From assembly GCF_035967765.1 (NCBI RefSeq), contig NZ_JAYWIT010000019.1: a stretch of 64,000 bases of DNA, one strand, 5' to 3'. Position numbers and translations under genes: made by a program. This DNA comes from Conexibacter stalactiti (GTDB lineage Bacteria; Actinomycetota; Thermoleophilia; Solirubrobacterales; Solirubrobacteraceae). This document shows, in pieces, positions 47,400-55,225 of the stretch (the stretch's first letter is position 1; the number at the start of each line of letters is the position of its first letter). The notes under the pieces were generated by a model. It did not search any database, was not told where the DNA came from, and worked only from the letters and a program-made list of their open reading frames with translations.

Positions 47400-48749
47400 C
47401 TAGAGGTACGCGATCGAGGTCGGGATGCCGGCCAGCTCGTCGCGGATCTTGCGGACCGTCGGGGCGATCGGGGAGTCCTCGCGCCAGCCGTACTGGTCGA
47501 GGATCGCCTGCACGTTCTCCTTCGACGGCGCGGAGACGACCTCGCGCTCGAGCGTCGCGCTGAGCGCGTGGATGCCCTCGATCACGCGCGCGGTCTCCCA
47601 CGTGATCGTGCCGTCCTCGGCGACGTCGATGTAGCCGTTGCCGGCGAGGAAGCTCAGCTCGACGCAGGCGGCGCCGGCGTCGCTCCAGTTCCACGGGCCG
47701 CGGCGCAGGTAGTGCAGCGCCTCGGCGAGGTAGACGGCGGCCATGTCGTCGGCGCTGCAGCCGGCCAGCCCGAGCCACGTCGGCGTGAACGACATCGCGG
47801 TGCCGAAGGCGTCCGCTATCGCCTCCTGGAGCGAGTACCACGGCTCGTGGCCGACGTCCTTGGGGCCGACCTTGCCGGCGCGCGGGGTCGTGACCGAGTG
47901 GGCGATGTCGTGGCCGCGCATCCAGGTGATCAGGACGTTGCGGACGTCGACGCCCTCGGCCGGCTTGTGGCCGACGAGCAGCTCGTCGCCGAGCGCCTTC
48001 GAGATGTACTCGTAGCGCTGGCCGTAGACGTTGCGGAAGAGGATCGTCTTGTTCGACTTCTCGCCGAAGCCGGCGCCCTCGTCCTCCGGCAGGAAGTAAC
48101 AGAAGTGCTTCGGGAAGGCGTTCGACTCGCCGCCCATCGTGATCAGATCGGTGATCTGCATCGCGAACGGGCTGTCGGCGGTGATGTCGCTCGTGCCGAT
48201 GTGGCCGTTGGCCTCGCCGAGGACGGCGTCGGAGGAGCCGTCGAGCGCGGCGATCAGCTCGTTGCCCTGCTCGTGCGCGGCGGTGATGATCACCGACTGC
48301 AGCGGGGTGCGCGTCTTGTTGCGGAAGGTGCAGACCGGCGCCGCGATGATCGACAGCTCCTGACCCTCGATCAGCGCCGCCTCGTCCTGCGCGATCTCGG
48401 TGTCGTGCTTGAGCTCGCGCAGCGCGGCGGCACGACGGCGGATCAGCTCGGCCTGCTCGGTCGAGGAGACGGCGTCGCTGTCAGCCAGCTCGTCCATCAG
48501 GTCGGCGGAGAGGCCGGCGATCACGCGAGCGTGCGCCTCGTTGGTGAAGCTGCCGTCGAGCGCCTGGAGCGAGCGGAGCGCGTCGCCGAGGGCCGAGAGC
48601 TGGCGCAGCTGCGGCAGCACCGCCTCGACGTTCGTCGAGATCGCAGGAGCGAGGTCGACCGCCGTGATCGTGTGGTTGTCGCGCTCCGGCCAGATCAGCG
48701 GGGCGGGCGTGACGACGGTGGTCGAGGTGCTGGAAGCGGTGGCAGACAT
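47400..48749 (-). CDS. M49-like (dipeptidyl-peptidase III-like) zinc metallopeptidase
   Basis: 449 residues, shorter than DPP III. The metal site is TWMRGHDIAHSVTTPR (His-x-x-x-His) and, about 30 residues on, WYSLQEAIADAFG, which supplies the Glu; this spacing and the E-A-x-A-D pattern match M49. An upstream FLPEDEGAGFGEKSNKTIL resembles the NLPND/GSK region of DPP III. The first His is followed by Asp rather than Glu, so catalysis is uncertain. ATG at 48749 with AGGAG about 10 nt upstream. Converges on the ArgRS-like operon. Possible roles: processing or inactivating that operon's product. Confidence 0.7.
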   Translation of the reverse strand: MSATASSTSTTVVTPAPLIWPERDNHTITAVDLAPAISTNVEAVLPQLRQLSALGDALRSLQALDGSFTNEAHARVIAGLSADLMDELADSDAVSSTEQAELIRRRAAALRELKHDTEIAQDEAALIEGQELSIIAAPVCTFRNKTRTPLQSVIITAAHEQGNELIAALDGSSDAVLGEANGHIGTSDITADSPFAMQITDLITMGGESNAFPKHFCYFLPEDEGAGFGEKSNKTILFRNVYGQRYEYISKALGDELLVGHKPAEGVDVRNVLITWMRGHDIAHSVTTPRAGKVGPKDVGHEPWYSLQEAIADAFGTAMSFTPTWLGLAGCSADDMAAVYLAEALHYLRRGPWNWSDAGAACVELSFLAGNGYIDVAEDGTITWETARVIEGIHALSATLEREVVSAPSKENVQAILDQYGWREDSPIAPTVRKIRDELAGIPTSIAYL

Positions 48750-48854
48750 GGGTGCAGTGATCTCCTGAGAGTCGAAAAGAAAGCTGACGTGTTGCTGATG
48801 TGAGCCTTGCTCGCCTGGCCTTTCAGCCTTCCGCTGCGAGCGCGGCGCGGTACA

Positions 48855-48962
48855 TCACGAGTTGAGCGAGACGAGCGTGCGTCTTCGAGACGAGACGTAC
48901 ATGCGTCTTCGAGTCTCGGTGCGGTGCGCGCTCTGGCGCTCGGTGTCAGCGGTGGTGATCAC
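48855..48962 (-). CDS. Putative arginine-rich leader peptide (uORF)
   Basis: From GTG 48962 it reads 35 residues ending TRRRMYVSSRRRTLVSLNS; from the ATG at 48902 it reads only 15 (MYVSSRRRTLVSLNS). Each Arg run is encoded CGA-AGA-CGC, so AGA needs the tRNA-Arg(UCU) encoded 6 kb away. No strong SD is visible. The stop overlaps an ATG (TGATG) of a 10-residue frame. It resembles attenuator leader peptides, in which ribosome stalling at rare or uncharged codons controls the downstream gene. Whether it is translated is unknown. Confidence 0.4.
   Translation of the reverse strand: MITTADTERQSAHRTETRRRMYVSSRRRTLVSLNS
48867..48914. repeat. Tandem 24-bp direct repeat in the leader
   Basis: 48867-48890 and 48891-48914 match at 20 of 24 positions. 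On the minus strand each is exactly eight codons, [T/S]RRR[M/T][Y/L]VS, so the duplication keeps the leader-peptide frame. Confidence 0.8.
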
Positions 48963-49045
48963 AGTCACATGCGTTGGATTTGTGCGCTTGCCGTCCTGCC
49001 GTACGGTTCCCCCGAACCGCAGTGCGCAAGCGCAGAAGCCTGTCC

Positions 49046-49075
49046 ATGGTAGAGGAATTTCGCCCCCCAGTGCAA
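49046..49075 (-). promoter_or_regulatory. Promoter for the M49-like gene leader
   Basis: Minus strand TTGCAC (49075-49070), 18-bp spacer, TACCAT (49051-49046), in the gap beyond the Fic gene end. Confidence 0.5.
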
Positions 49076-49092
49076 GAATCGGTCACGCCCGT

Positions 49093-50253
49093 TCACACTT
49101 GAGCGGCGCGCGGCGGCGGCGTCGCCGCATCGGCGGCGCGGCGGCCGAGCGTCGCGGCGATGGCCAGCTCGGTGGCCTCGGGGGCGCCGATCGCCTTCGC
49201 CAGCAGCGGGAGCAGGCGCGGCCCGGGCAGGTATCGGCGGCCGCGCGTGCGTCCCTCGGAGGCGAGCAGTCCCGCAGCTCGGGCGGCCGCGAGGTCGTTG
49301 CGCGCGGTCGCCGGACTCGTGTCGGCGAGATCGCGGTAGTAGCCGGTCGTGACGTCGCGACCGAAGACGCTGTCGTAGAGCGCGTTCGCAAGGCGCGGCG
49401 GGAGCGTCAGCTCATCGAGCAGGTTCTCCAGCGCGACCCACAGCAGTCCGTCGCGCTGTTGCCGGACCGCCAGCTCTCGAACCTGGGCGACCTGAGCTCG
49501 CACGTGCGAGGTGACGAACGGCGTCACGTCAGCGGTGCGATCGAAGGTCGGGCCGAGGCACGCGAAGGAGGCGTAGTAGCCGGCCGGGTGACGGCCCCAC
49601 CACTCCTCGAGACTGGTGAAGGCCGGGTGGCGGAACCCGCCGCGGTACATCGCCAGCGAGGCGAGGACGCGCGCGGTGCGTCCGTTGCCGTCGCGGAAGG
49701 GATGGATTGCCGCGATCGCCACGTGCAGCCAAGCGGCGGCGATCGCGGGATGCCAGTCGCTGCCGTCGATCTGCGCGCAGGCGTCATCCACCAGCGTGGG
49801 GACCTCTTCGTGGTCGGGCGTCTCGAAGACGACCTCGCCGTCGGCTCTGCTGACCCACACCGCTCGGCTGCGAAGCACGCCGGCGCCGGCGCCGCGCTCT
49901 CCTGCCAGCACGCGATCCTGCACGCCGACGACCAGCTCGCGGTTCCAGGCGAGATTGCCGTCGTCGGCTCGGCGTTGGACGAATCTCGTCGCGTCGCGGT
50001 AGCCGACCACCAGCGCGCGATCCTCTCTGGAGACGGCCTCGGGCGGATCGTCCGCGAGGATCTTGAGGGTGTCGGCGACGGTCACCGCCACACCTTCCAT
50101 GCGCGTGGAGGCGGCGACCGCCTCCGCTTCGAGCGCACGGCGGAGCCGACCCTCCCAGCGGTGGGGGACGATCCGCTCGTCAAGTTGCGTCGCCCACGCG
50201 TCGAGCTCGGCGCAGGCGTCCGTCAATGGTGCAGTCGCGAATCCCAAAAACAT
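49093..50253 (-). CDS. Fic domain protein with N-terminal inhibitory helix and C-terminal winged helix
   Basis: 386 residues. Catalytic motif IHPFRDGNGRTARVLAS, as in AMP-transferring Fic enzymes; an N-terminal STRMEGV matches the [S/T]xxxE[G/N] inhibitory helix, so it is an intramolecularly inhibited class II Fic. Residues about 300-375 resemble a winged helix (SPATARNDLAAARAAGLLAS, then RRYLPG). Such proteins AMPylate targets or themselves. No separate antitoxin. The ATG at 50253 lies inside a perfect inverted repeat, suggesting self-control. No clear SD. Confidence 0.9.
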   Translation of the reverse strand: MFLGFATAPLTDACAELDAWATQLDERIVPHRWEGRLRRALEAEAVAASTRMEGVAVTVADTLKILADDPPEAVSREDRALVVGYRDATRFVQRRADDGNLAWNRELVVGVQDRVLAGERGAGAGVLRSRAVWVSRADGEVVFETPDHEEVPTLVDDACAQIDGSDWHPAIAAAWLHVAIAAIHPFRDGNGRTARVLASLAMYRGGFRHPAFTSLEEWWGRHPAGYYASFACLGPTFDRTADVTPFVTSHVRAQVAQVRELAVRQQRDGLLWVALENLLDELTLPPRLANALYDSVFGRDVTTGYYRDLADTSPATARNDLAAARAAGLLASEGRTRGRRYLPGPRLLPLLAKAIGAPEATELAIAATLGRRAADAATPPPRAAQV

Positions 50254-50273
50254 TCGCTAATAGACTAGCGAAT
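50252..50273. promoter_or_regulatory. Operator-like palindrome over the Fic start codon
   Basis: ATTCGCTA (50252-50259), 6-nt centre, TAGCGAAT (50266-50273): perfect 8-bp arms in an AT-rich patch. It includes the fic ATG and is upstream of nucS on the other strand. Confidence 0.75.
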
Positions 50274-50364
50274 ATTCTGGTGATGGGTGATATCCATCAT
50301 CGGGTTCCGGCGCCGGCGGTCCCCGCGCGCCCTCCATCGGGCCGGCCCGCTACCTTGTGCCGCC

Positions 50365-51036
50365 GTGCGCCTGATCGTCGCCCGCTGTGAGGTCCGCTAC
50401 ACGGGCCGGCTCGACGCCCTCCTGCCGGAGGCGCTGCGGCTGATCATGATCAAGTCCGACGGCTCGGTGATGGTCCATGCCGACCATGGCGGCTTCAAGC
50501 CGAGCAACTGGATGACGCCGCCGGTCGCGATGGAGGAGTCCGAGGGGCAGATCGTCGTGCGCAAGTTCGCCGGCGCGACCGAGGACCGGCTCGACATCCG
50601 CATCGCCGAGGTGCTCTCCGACGTCACGCACGACATGGGCGAGGCGGCGGCACTGGAGAAGGACGGCGTCGAGGCCCACCTGCAGGAGCTGCTGGCCGAC
50701 CAGCCGCACTGGTGCGGCGAGGGCTTCCGCCTCGTGCGGCGCGAGTGGCCGACCGACATCGGCCCCGTCGACCTGATGTGCCGCGACGCCGAGGACGACT
50801 GGATCGCGGTCGAGATCAAGCGCGTCGGCACGATCGACGCCGTCGAGCAGCTGACCCGCTATCTCGAGCGGATCCGCCTCGACCCGACGATGAACGTCTG
50901 CCGCGGCGTGCTCGCCGCTCAGTCGATCAAGCCGCAGGCGCGCGTGCTCGCCGAGGCCCGCGGGATCGTCTGCGTCGAGGTCGACCTCGCCGTCCTGCGC
51001 GGCGAGCGCGAGCCCGATCTGACGCTGTTCGGCTAG
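50365..51036 (+). CDS. nucS: Endonuclease NucS (EndoMS), non-canonical mismatch repair
   Basis: 223 residues. Start at GTG 50365 matches the NucS N-terminus (RLIVARCEVRYTGRLDALLP; SDGSVMVHADHGGFKPSNWM). The C-terminal nuclease has GPVDLMCRDAEDDWIAVEIK, with the catalytic Asp and E-x-K. In actinobacteria and some archaea NucS cuts both strands at mismatches and replaces MutSL; with the beta clamp it lowers mutation rate. A TACCTT box is 8 nt before the GTG and there is no SD. An upstream in-frame start at 50287 adds non-family residues. Confidence 0.94.
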   Translation: MRLIVARCEVRYTGRLDALLPEALRLIMIKSDGSVMVHADHGGFKPSNWMTPPVAMEESEGQIVVRKFAGATEDRLDIRIAEVLSDVTHDMGEAAALEKDGVEAHLQELLADQPHWCGEGFRLVRREWPTDIGPVDLMCRDAEDDWIAVEIKRVGTIDAVEQLTRYLERIRLDPTMNVCRGVLAAQSIKPQARVLAEARGIVCVEVDLAVLRGEREPDLTLFG

Positions 51037-51221
51037 CCCGCGCGGCCTCGCGCCGCGCTGCCCCTCCGCCTGACGCGTGCCGCTGCGCCAGCTCGTTGGC
51101 GGTTCCGGCCAATCGTCGCACCGAAACACGGACGATCGGGCCAAAGATGGCTGGTGCGAGGCGTTGTCTTGGTGGCAGACTCGGCTGGTCCGCAGCACAG
51201 GGATCGGAGCGAGAGAGACCC

Positions 51222-52283
51222 ATGACGGGCACGCAGCAGGCTGCCGGCGACGACACCGCCGAGGAGGGCGCCGCCCCGGCGGTTCGGGCGGTCGGGCTGC
51301 GCAAGGCCTATGGCGACGTCGTCGCGCTGGAGCGGCTCGACCTCTCCGTCGCGCCCGGCGAGTTCTTCACGATGCTCGGGCCGTCCGGCTCCGGCAAGAC
51401 GACGACGCTGCGCCTGATCGCGGGCTTCGAGGTGCCCGACGGCGGCCGTGTCGAACTGGCCGGCGAGGACGTCACGCGGCGGCCGCCGTACCAGCGCGAC
51501 GTCAACACCGTCTTCCAGGACTACGCGCTCTTCCCGCACATGTCGGTCGCCGGCAACGTCGCCTACGGACTGATGGTGAAGGGCGTCGGCCGGCGCGAGC
51601 GGGCCGAGCGCGCGGCGGAGGCGCTGCGACTGGTGCAGCTCGGCGACCTCGGCCGCCGCAAGCCGATCCAGCTCTCGGGCGGCCAGCGGCAGCGTGTCGC
51701 GCTCGCCCGCGCGCTCGTCAACCGCCCGCGCGTGCTGCTGCTCGACGAGCCGCTCGGCGCGCTCGACCTGAAGCTGCGCCAGGAGATGCAGCTGGAGCTG
51801 AAGGCGATCCAGCGTGAGCTGAGCGAGCGGATCACGTTCGTCTACGTCACGCACGACCAGGAGGAGGCGCTGACGATGAGCGATCGCGTCGCCGTCTTCT
51901 CGCAGGGCCGGATCGAGCAGGTCGGCACGCCGCGCGAGATCTACGAGCGGCCGGCGAACGAGTTCGTCGCGAGCTTCGTCGGCACCTCGAACGTGATCGA
52001 GCAGGACGGCCGCCGCGTCGTCGTGCGACCCGAGAAGCTGCGGCTGCTGGCCGCGGACGCGGACGTCGCCGCCGACGCGCGCAGCGCCGTCGGCGTCGTG
52101 CGCGAGGTCGTGTACCTGGGATCGGTCACGCGCTACGTCGTCGAGCTGGACGACGGCGCGACGCTCGTCGCGCTGCGCCAGAACGACGACGCACCCGACG
52201 GCGGCCCGCGGGGCGCGCGCGGCGAGCGCGTGCGACTGACGTGGTCGCCGTCGCAGGCCAACGCAGTGGAGGAGGAGAGCTGA
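51222..52283 (+). CDS. potA: Polyamine ABC transporter ATP-binding protein (PotA-type)
   Basis: 353 residues. Walker A GPSGSGKTTTLRLIAG, Q-loop NTVFQDYALFPHMSV, signature LSGGQRQRVALARAL, Walker B VLLLDEPLGALD, H-loop VYVTHDQEEALTMSD, then a C-terminal TOBE-like domain (VVRPEKLRLL). Spermidine/putrescine-type importer by neighbours. ATG at 51222. The 185-bp gap upstream shows no clear operator. Stop overlaps the potD start (TGATG). Confidence 0.9.
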   Translation: MTGTQQAAGDDTAEEGAAPAVRAVGLRKAYGDVVALERLDLSVAPGEFFTMLGPSGSGKTTTLRLIAGFEVPDGGRVELAGEDVTRRPPYQRDVNTVFQDYALFPHMSVAGNVAYGLMVKGVGRRERAERAAEALRLVQLGDLGRRKPIQLSGGQRQRVALARALVNRPRVLLLDEPLGALDLKLRQEMQLELKAIQRELSERITFVYVTHDQEEALTMSDRVAVFSQGRIEQVGTPREIYERPANEFVASFVGTSNVIEQDGRRVVVRPEKLRLLAADADVAADARSAVGVVREVVYLGSVTRYVVELDDGATLVALRQNDDAPDGGPRGARGERVRLTWSPSQANAVEEES

Positions 52284-53482
52284 TGTTCGACAACGCACGG
52301 GCGCGCTGGCGGCGCGCCGCACCCTCGCCCAGCCTGATCGCCGTCGCGCTGGCGACGCTCGCGATGATGGTCGTCGTCGGCTGCGGCTCCTCCGACGACT
52401 CCGGCTCGACGAGCGCCTCGACGCTGCCGACGAGCATCGGAGAGGGGGAGGGCGAGCTGAACGTGATCGCGTGGGAGGGCTACACGCAGCCGGAGTGGGT
52501 CAAGCCGTTCGAGAGAGCGACCGGGTGCAAGGTCAACGCCAAGTACGGCGGCTCCTCCGACGAGATGGTGACGCTGATGCGCCAGGGCGGCGGCAGCCAG
52601 TACGACCTCGTCTCGGCCTCCGGCGATGCCAGCGTGCGACTGATCCGCGGCGGCGACGTGCAGCCGGTCAACGTCGACCTGATCCCGGGGTGGAGAGACT
52701 TCATCCCGCAGCTGCAGTCACCGGCGCACAACACCGTCGACGGCAAGCACTACGGCGTCTCCCTGCAGTGGGGCCCGAACACGCTGCTCTACAACACCAG
52801 AGACGTCCCGACCAGACCGACGAGCTGGGCGACGATCTACGACCCCGCCTACAAGGGCAAGGTGACGGTTCCCGACAACCCGATCCAGATCGCCGACGCG
52901 GCGCTCTACCTGTCGAGAACGAGACCGGAGCTGGGGATCAGAGATCCGTACTCGCTCAACGCCGACCAGCTGGACGCCGCCGTCGAGCTGCTCAAGCAGC
53001 AGCGTCCGCTGGTGAAGAAGTACTGGGCGCTCGCATCTGACGAGATCGACCTGTTCAAGAACGGCGACGCGGTCGTCGGCGCCTCCTGGCCCTACCAGAC
53101 GATCACGTTGCAGGCCGACGGAGCACCGGTCGCCGACCTGATCCCGAGAGAGGGCGCGACCGGCTGGGCCGACACGTGGATGATGTCGTCGCAGGCGAGA
53201 CACCCGAACTGCGCGTACGAGTGGATGAAGTGGATCTCGACGCCGAGAGTCCAGGCGCAGCAGGCGATCTCCTTCGGTGAGACGCCGGCCAACACGAAGG
53301 CCTGCGCGTACATGGACAGAATCGAGAGAGGCGCCTGCGCGAAGTACCACGCGAACGAGTCGACCGACTACTTCGACTCGATCCACTTCTGGCGCACCCC
53401 GACGAGCGACTGCGGCGGCGAGGGCACCGACTGCACCAGCTACGACGAGTGGCAGCGGAAGTGGACGGAGGTGAAGGGCTGA
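52283..53482 (+). CDS. potD: Polyamine-type substrate-binding lipoprotein (PotD-like)
   Basis: 399 residues. Signal with lipobox VVVGC (Cys about 35). PotD-family segments: LNVIAWEGYTQPEWVKPFER, then GSSDEMVTLMRQGGGSQYDL and WGPNTLLYNTRDVPTRPTSW. Acidic residues expected around a polyamine site are present (Asp/Glu in SDEM and similar) but specificity is not proven. GGAGGAGAG precedes the ATG. Arg codons here are nearly all AGA in places, e.g. in SRTRPELGIRD. Confidence 0.85.
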   Translation: MFDNARARWRRAAPSPSLIAVALATLAMMVVVGCGSSDDSGSTSASTLPTSIGEGEGELNVIAWEGYTQPEWVKPFERATGCKVNAKYGGSSDEMVTLMRQGGGSQYDLVSASGDASVRLIRGGDVQPVNVDLIPGWRDFIPQLQSPAHNTVDGKHYGVSLQWGPNTLLYNTRDVPTRPTSWATIYDPAYKGKVTVPDNPIQIADAALYLSRTRPELGIRDPYSLNADQLDAAVELLKQQRPLVKKYWALASDEIDLFKNGDAVVGASWPYQTITLQADGAPVADLIPREGATGWADTWMMSSQARHPNCAYEWMKWISTPRVQAQQAISFGETPANTKACAYMDRIERGACAKYHANESTDYFDSIHFWRTPTSDCGGEGTDCTSYDEWQRKWTEVKG

Positions 53483-54387
53483 GCGCGCCGCCCGCCTCGG
53501 CGCCGCTGCAACGCGCGCGCGGCCGGGTCTCGGCGGGACTGTTCCGCCGCGCCTGGCTGCGCGCGACGCTGCTGCTCGGCCCGCCCGCCGCCTGGTTCGT
53601 GCTGATCTACCTGGCGGCGCTCGTCGTGCTGTTCATCTCCGCCTTCTGGCGCGTCGACGAGTTCACCGGCGAGCTGATCCACGACTGGACGCTCGACAAC
53701 TTCAAGACGATCGTCGAGGAGCCGACCTATCGGACGATCGCGCTGCGCACGATTGGGATCGCCGCCGCGGTCACGGTCACCGACGCGCTGCTGGCGCTGC
53801 CGTTCGCCTACTTCGCGGCGCGGCTGGCGTCGCCGCGACTGCAGACGCTGCTGTTCGTCGTCGTGCTGATCCCGCTGTGGACGAGCTACCTCGTGCGCGT
53901 CTACGCGTGGCGGCTGATCCTCGCGCAGGACGGGATCCTCAACTGGACGCTGCACCAGCTCGGGCTCGGCTCGATCGACGTCGCCTACTCCAACTGGTCG
54001 ATGTGGATCGTCTTCAGCTACATCTGGCTGCCGTTCATGATCCTGCCGGTCTGGCTGGCCTTCGAACGCGTGCCGGCATCGCTGCTGGAGGCCTCCGCCG
54101 ACCTCGGCGCGCACGGCTGGACGACCTTCCGCCGCGTGCTGCTGCCGCTCGTGCTGCCAGGGGTCGTCGCGGGCTCGATCTTCACCTTCTCGCTGACGCT
54201 CGGCGACTTCATCACGCCGACGCTCGTCGGCGGCGCCGGCTCGGACTTCATCGGCAACGTCGTCTACCGCAGCGTCGGGATCGCCAGCAACGTCCCGTTC
54301 GCGGCGGCGTTCGCGACGATCCCGCTGCTGGTGATGGCGATCTACCTGCTCGTCGCGCGGCGACTGGGCGCGTTCGAGGCGATGTGA
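53461..54387 (+). CDS. potB: ABC transporter permease (PotB-type)
   Basis: 308 residues from GTG 53461 (GTG 53449 is possible). Six membrane helices; the EAA loop is LLEASADLGAHGWTTFRRVL, with PLVLPG after it. The start overlaps the potD end by about 20 nt. Followed by the second permease after 7 bp. Confidence 0.85.
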   Translation: MDGGEGLSAPPASAPLQRARGRVSAGLFRRAWLRATLLLGPPAAWFVLIYLAALVVLFISAFWRVDEFTGELIHDWTLDNFKTIVEEPTYRTIALRTIGIAAAVTVTDALLALPFAYFAARLASPRLQTLLFVVVLIPLWTSYLVRVYAWRLILAQDGILNWTLHQLGLGSIDVAYSNWSMWIVFSYIWLPFMILPVWLAFERVPASLLEASADLGAHGWTTFRRVLLPLVLPGVVAGSIFTFSLTLGDFITPTLVGGAGSDFIGNVVYRSVGIASNVPFAAAFATIPLLVMAIYLLVARRLGAFEAM

Positions 54388-54394
54388 GGCGGCG

Positions 54395-55225
54395 ATGAGC
54401 GGCGCACCCCGGATCGCGCGGATCGCCTTGGCGGTGTGGGCGGCGCTGATCGTGCTGTTCCTGCTGTTCCCGATCGCGCTGATCGTGCTCTACGCCTTCA
54501 ACCCCTCCAACGTGCAGAGCTGGCCGCTCGACGGCCTCTCGACGCGCTGGTTCTCGGCGACGTTCCACAACGAGGCGATGCGCGAGGCGTTCTGGCTGTC
54601 GATCCGCGCCGCGCTGATCTCGACCGCGATCGCGCTGCTGCTCGGCTCGCTCGCCGCCTTCGCGGTGCACCGCTTCCGCTTCTTCGGTCGCGAGACGATC
54701 TCCTTCGTGATCCTGCTGCCACTGGCGTTGCCGGGGATCATCACCGGGATGGCGCTGAACTCGTTCTTCACCTTCGGCGGCGTCGACTTCTCGCTGACGA
54801 CGATCGTGATCGGCCACGCGACCTTCTGCATCGTGACCGTCTACAACAACGTGCTCGCGCGGATGCGGCGGACGCCGACCTCGCTGGTCGAGGCGTCGAT
54901 GGACCTCGGCGCCGACGGCTGGCAGACCTTCCGCCACGTGACGCTGCCGATGATCGCGACGGCGCTCGTCGCCGGCGGCCTGCTCGCTTTCGCGCTGTCG
55001 TTCGACGAGGTGATCGTGACGACCTTCACCGCCGGTGCGCAGAACACGCTGCCGCTGTGGATCTTCGGCAACATCCGGCTCGGGCAGGAGCTGCCGCAGG
55101 TCAACGTCGTCGTGCTGTTCGTGATCGCCGTGACGCTGGTGCCGGTGGCGCTCGCCCAGCGGCTGACGCGCGACACCGGCGCGCTGCGACCGGTCGGTCG
55201 CGCTCGCGCCGAGCGGCAGGACTAG
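54395..55225 (+). CDS. potC: ABC transporter permease (PotC-type)
   Basis: 276 residues, six helices, EAA loop LVEASMDLGADGWQTFRHVT. Pairs with PotB as a heterodimer. Its stop TAG shares the 4-bp CTAG with the converging LuxR gene stop. Confidence 0.87.
   Translation: MSGAPRIARIALAVWAALIVLFLLFPIALIVLYAFNPSNVQSWPLDGLSTRWFSATFHNEAMREAFWLSIRAALISTAIALLLGSLAAFAVHRFRFFGRETISFVILLPLALPGIITGMALNSFFTFGGVDFSLTTIVIGHATFCIVTVYNNVLARMRRTPTSLVEASMDLGADGWQTFRHVTLPMIATALVAGGLLAFALSFDEVIVTTFTAGAQNTLPLWIFGNIRLGQELPQVNVVVLFVIAVTLVPVALAQRLTRDTGALRPVGRARAERQD

Larger units (their letters stand above)
48750..49092 (-). other. 343-bp region with promoter and long leader of the M49-like gene
   Basis: Contents on the minus strand: a promoter (49046-49075), predicted start near 49039, a leader of about 290 nt holding a short peptide frame with in-frame Arg repeats (48855-48962), a second mini-frame coupled to it by TGATG (48823-48855, MYRAALAAEG), a T-rich stretch (rc CTTTCTTTTC near 48775-48784) and the AGGAG of the M49-like gene. 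I see no gene on the plus strand. Confidence 0.6.

Noticed and set aside
48750..48800. Intrinsic attenuator hairpin before the M49-like gene
   Set aside because: The stem before the T-rich stretch has several mismatches (about 48783-48805); too weak to call by eye.
48823..48855. Second mini-frame MYRAALAAEG as a gene
   Set aside because: Only 10 codons, no SD and no similarity; kept only as part of the leader description.
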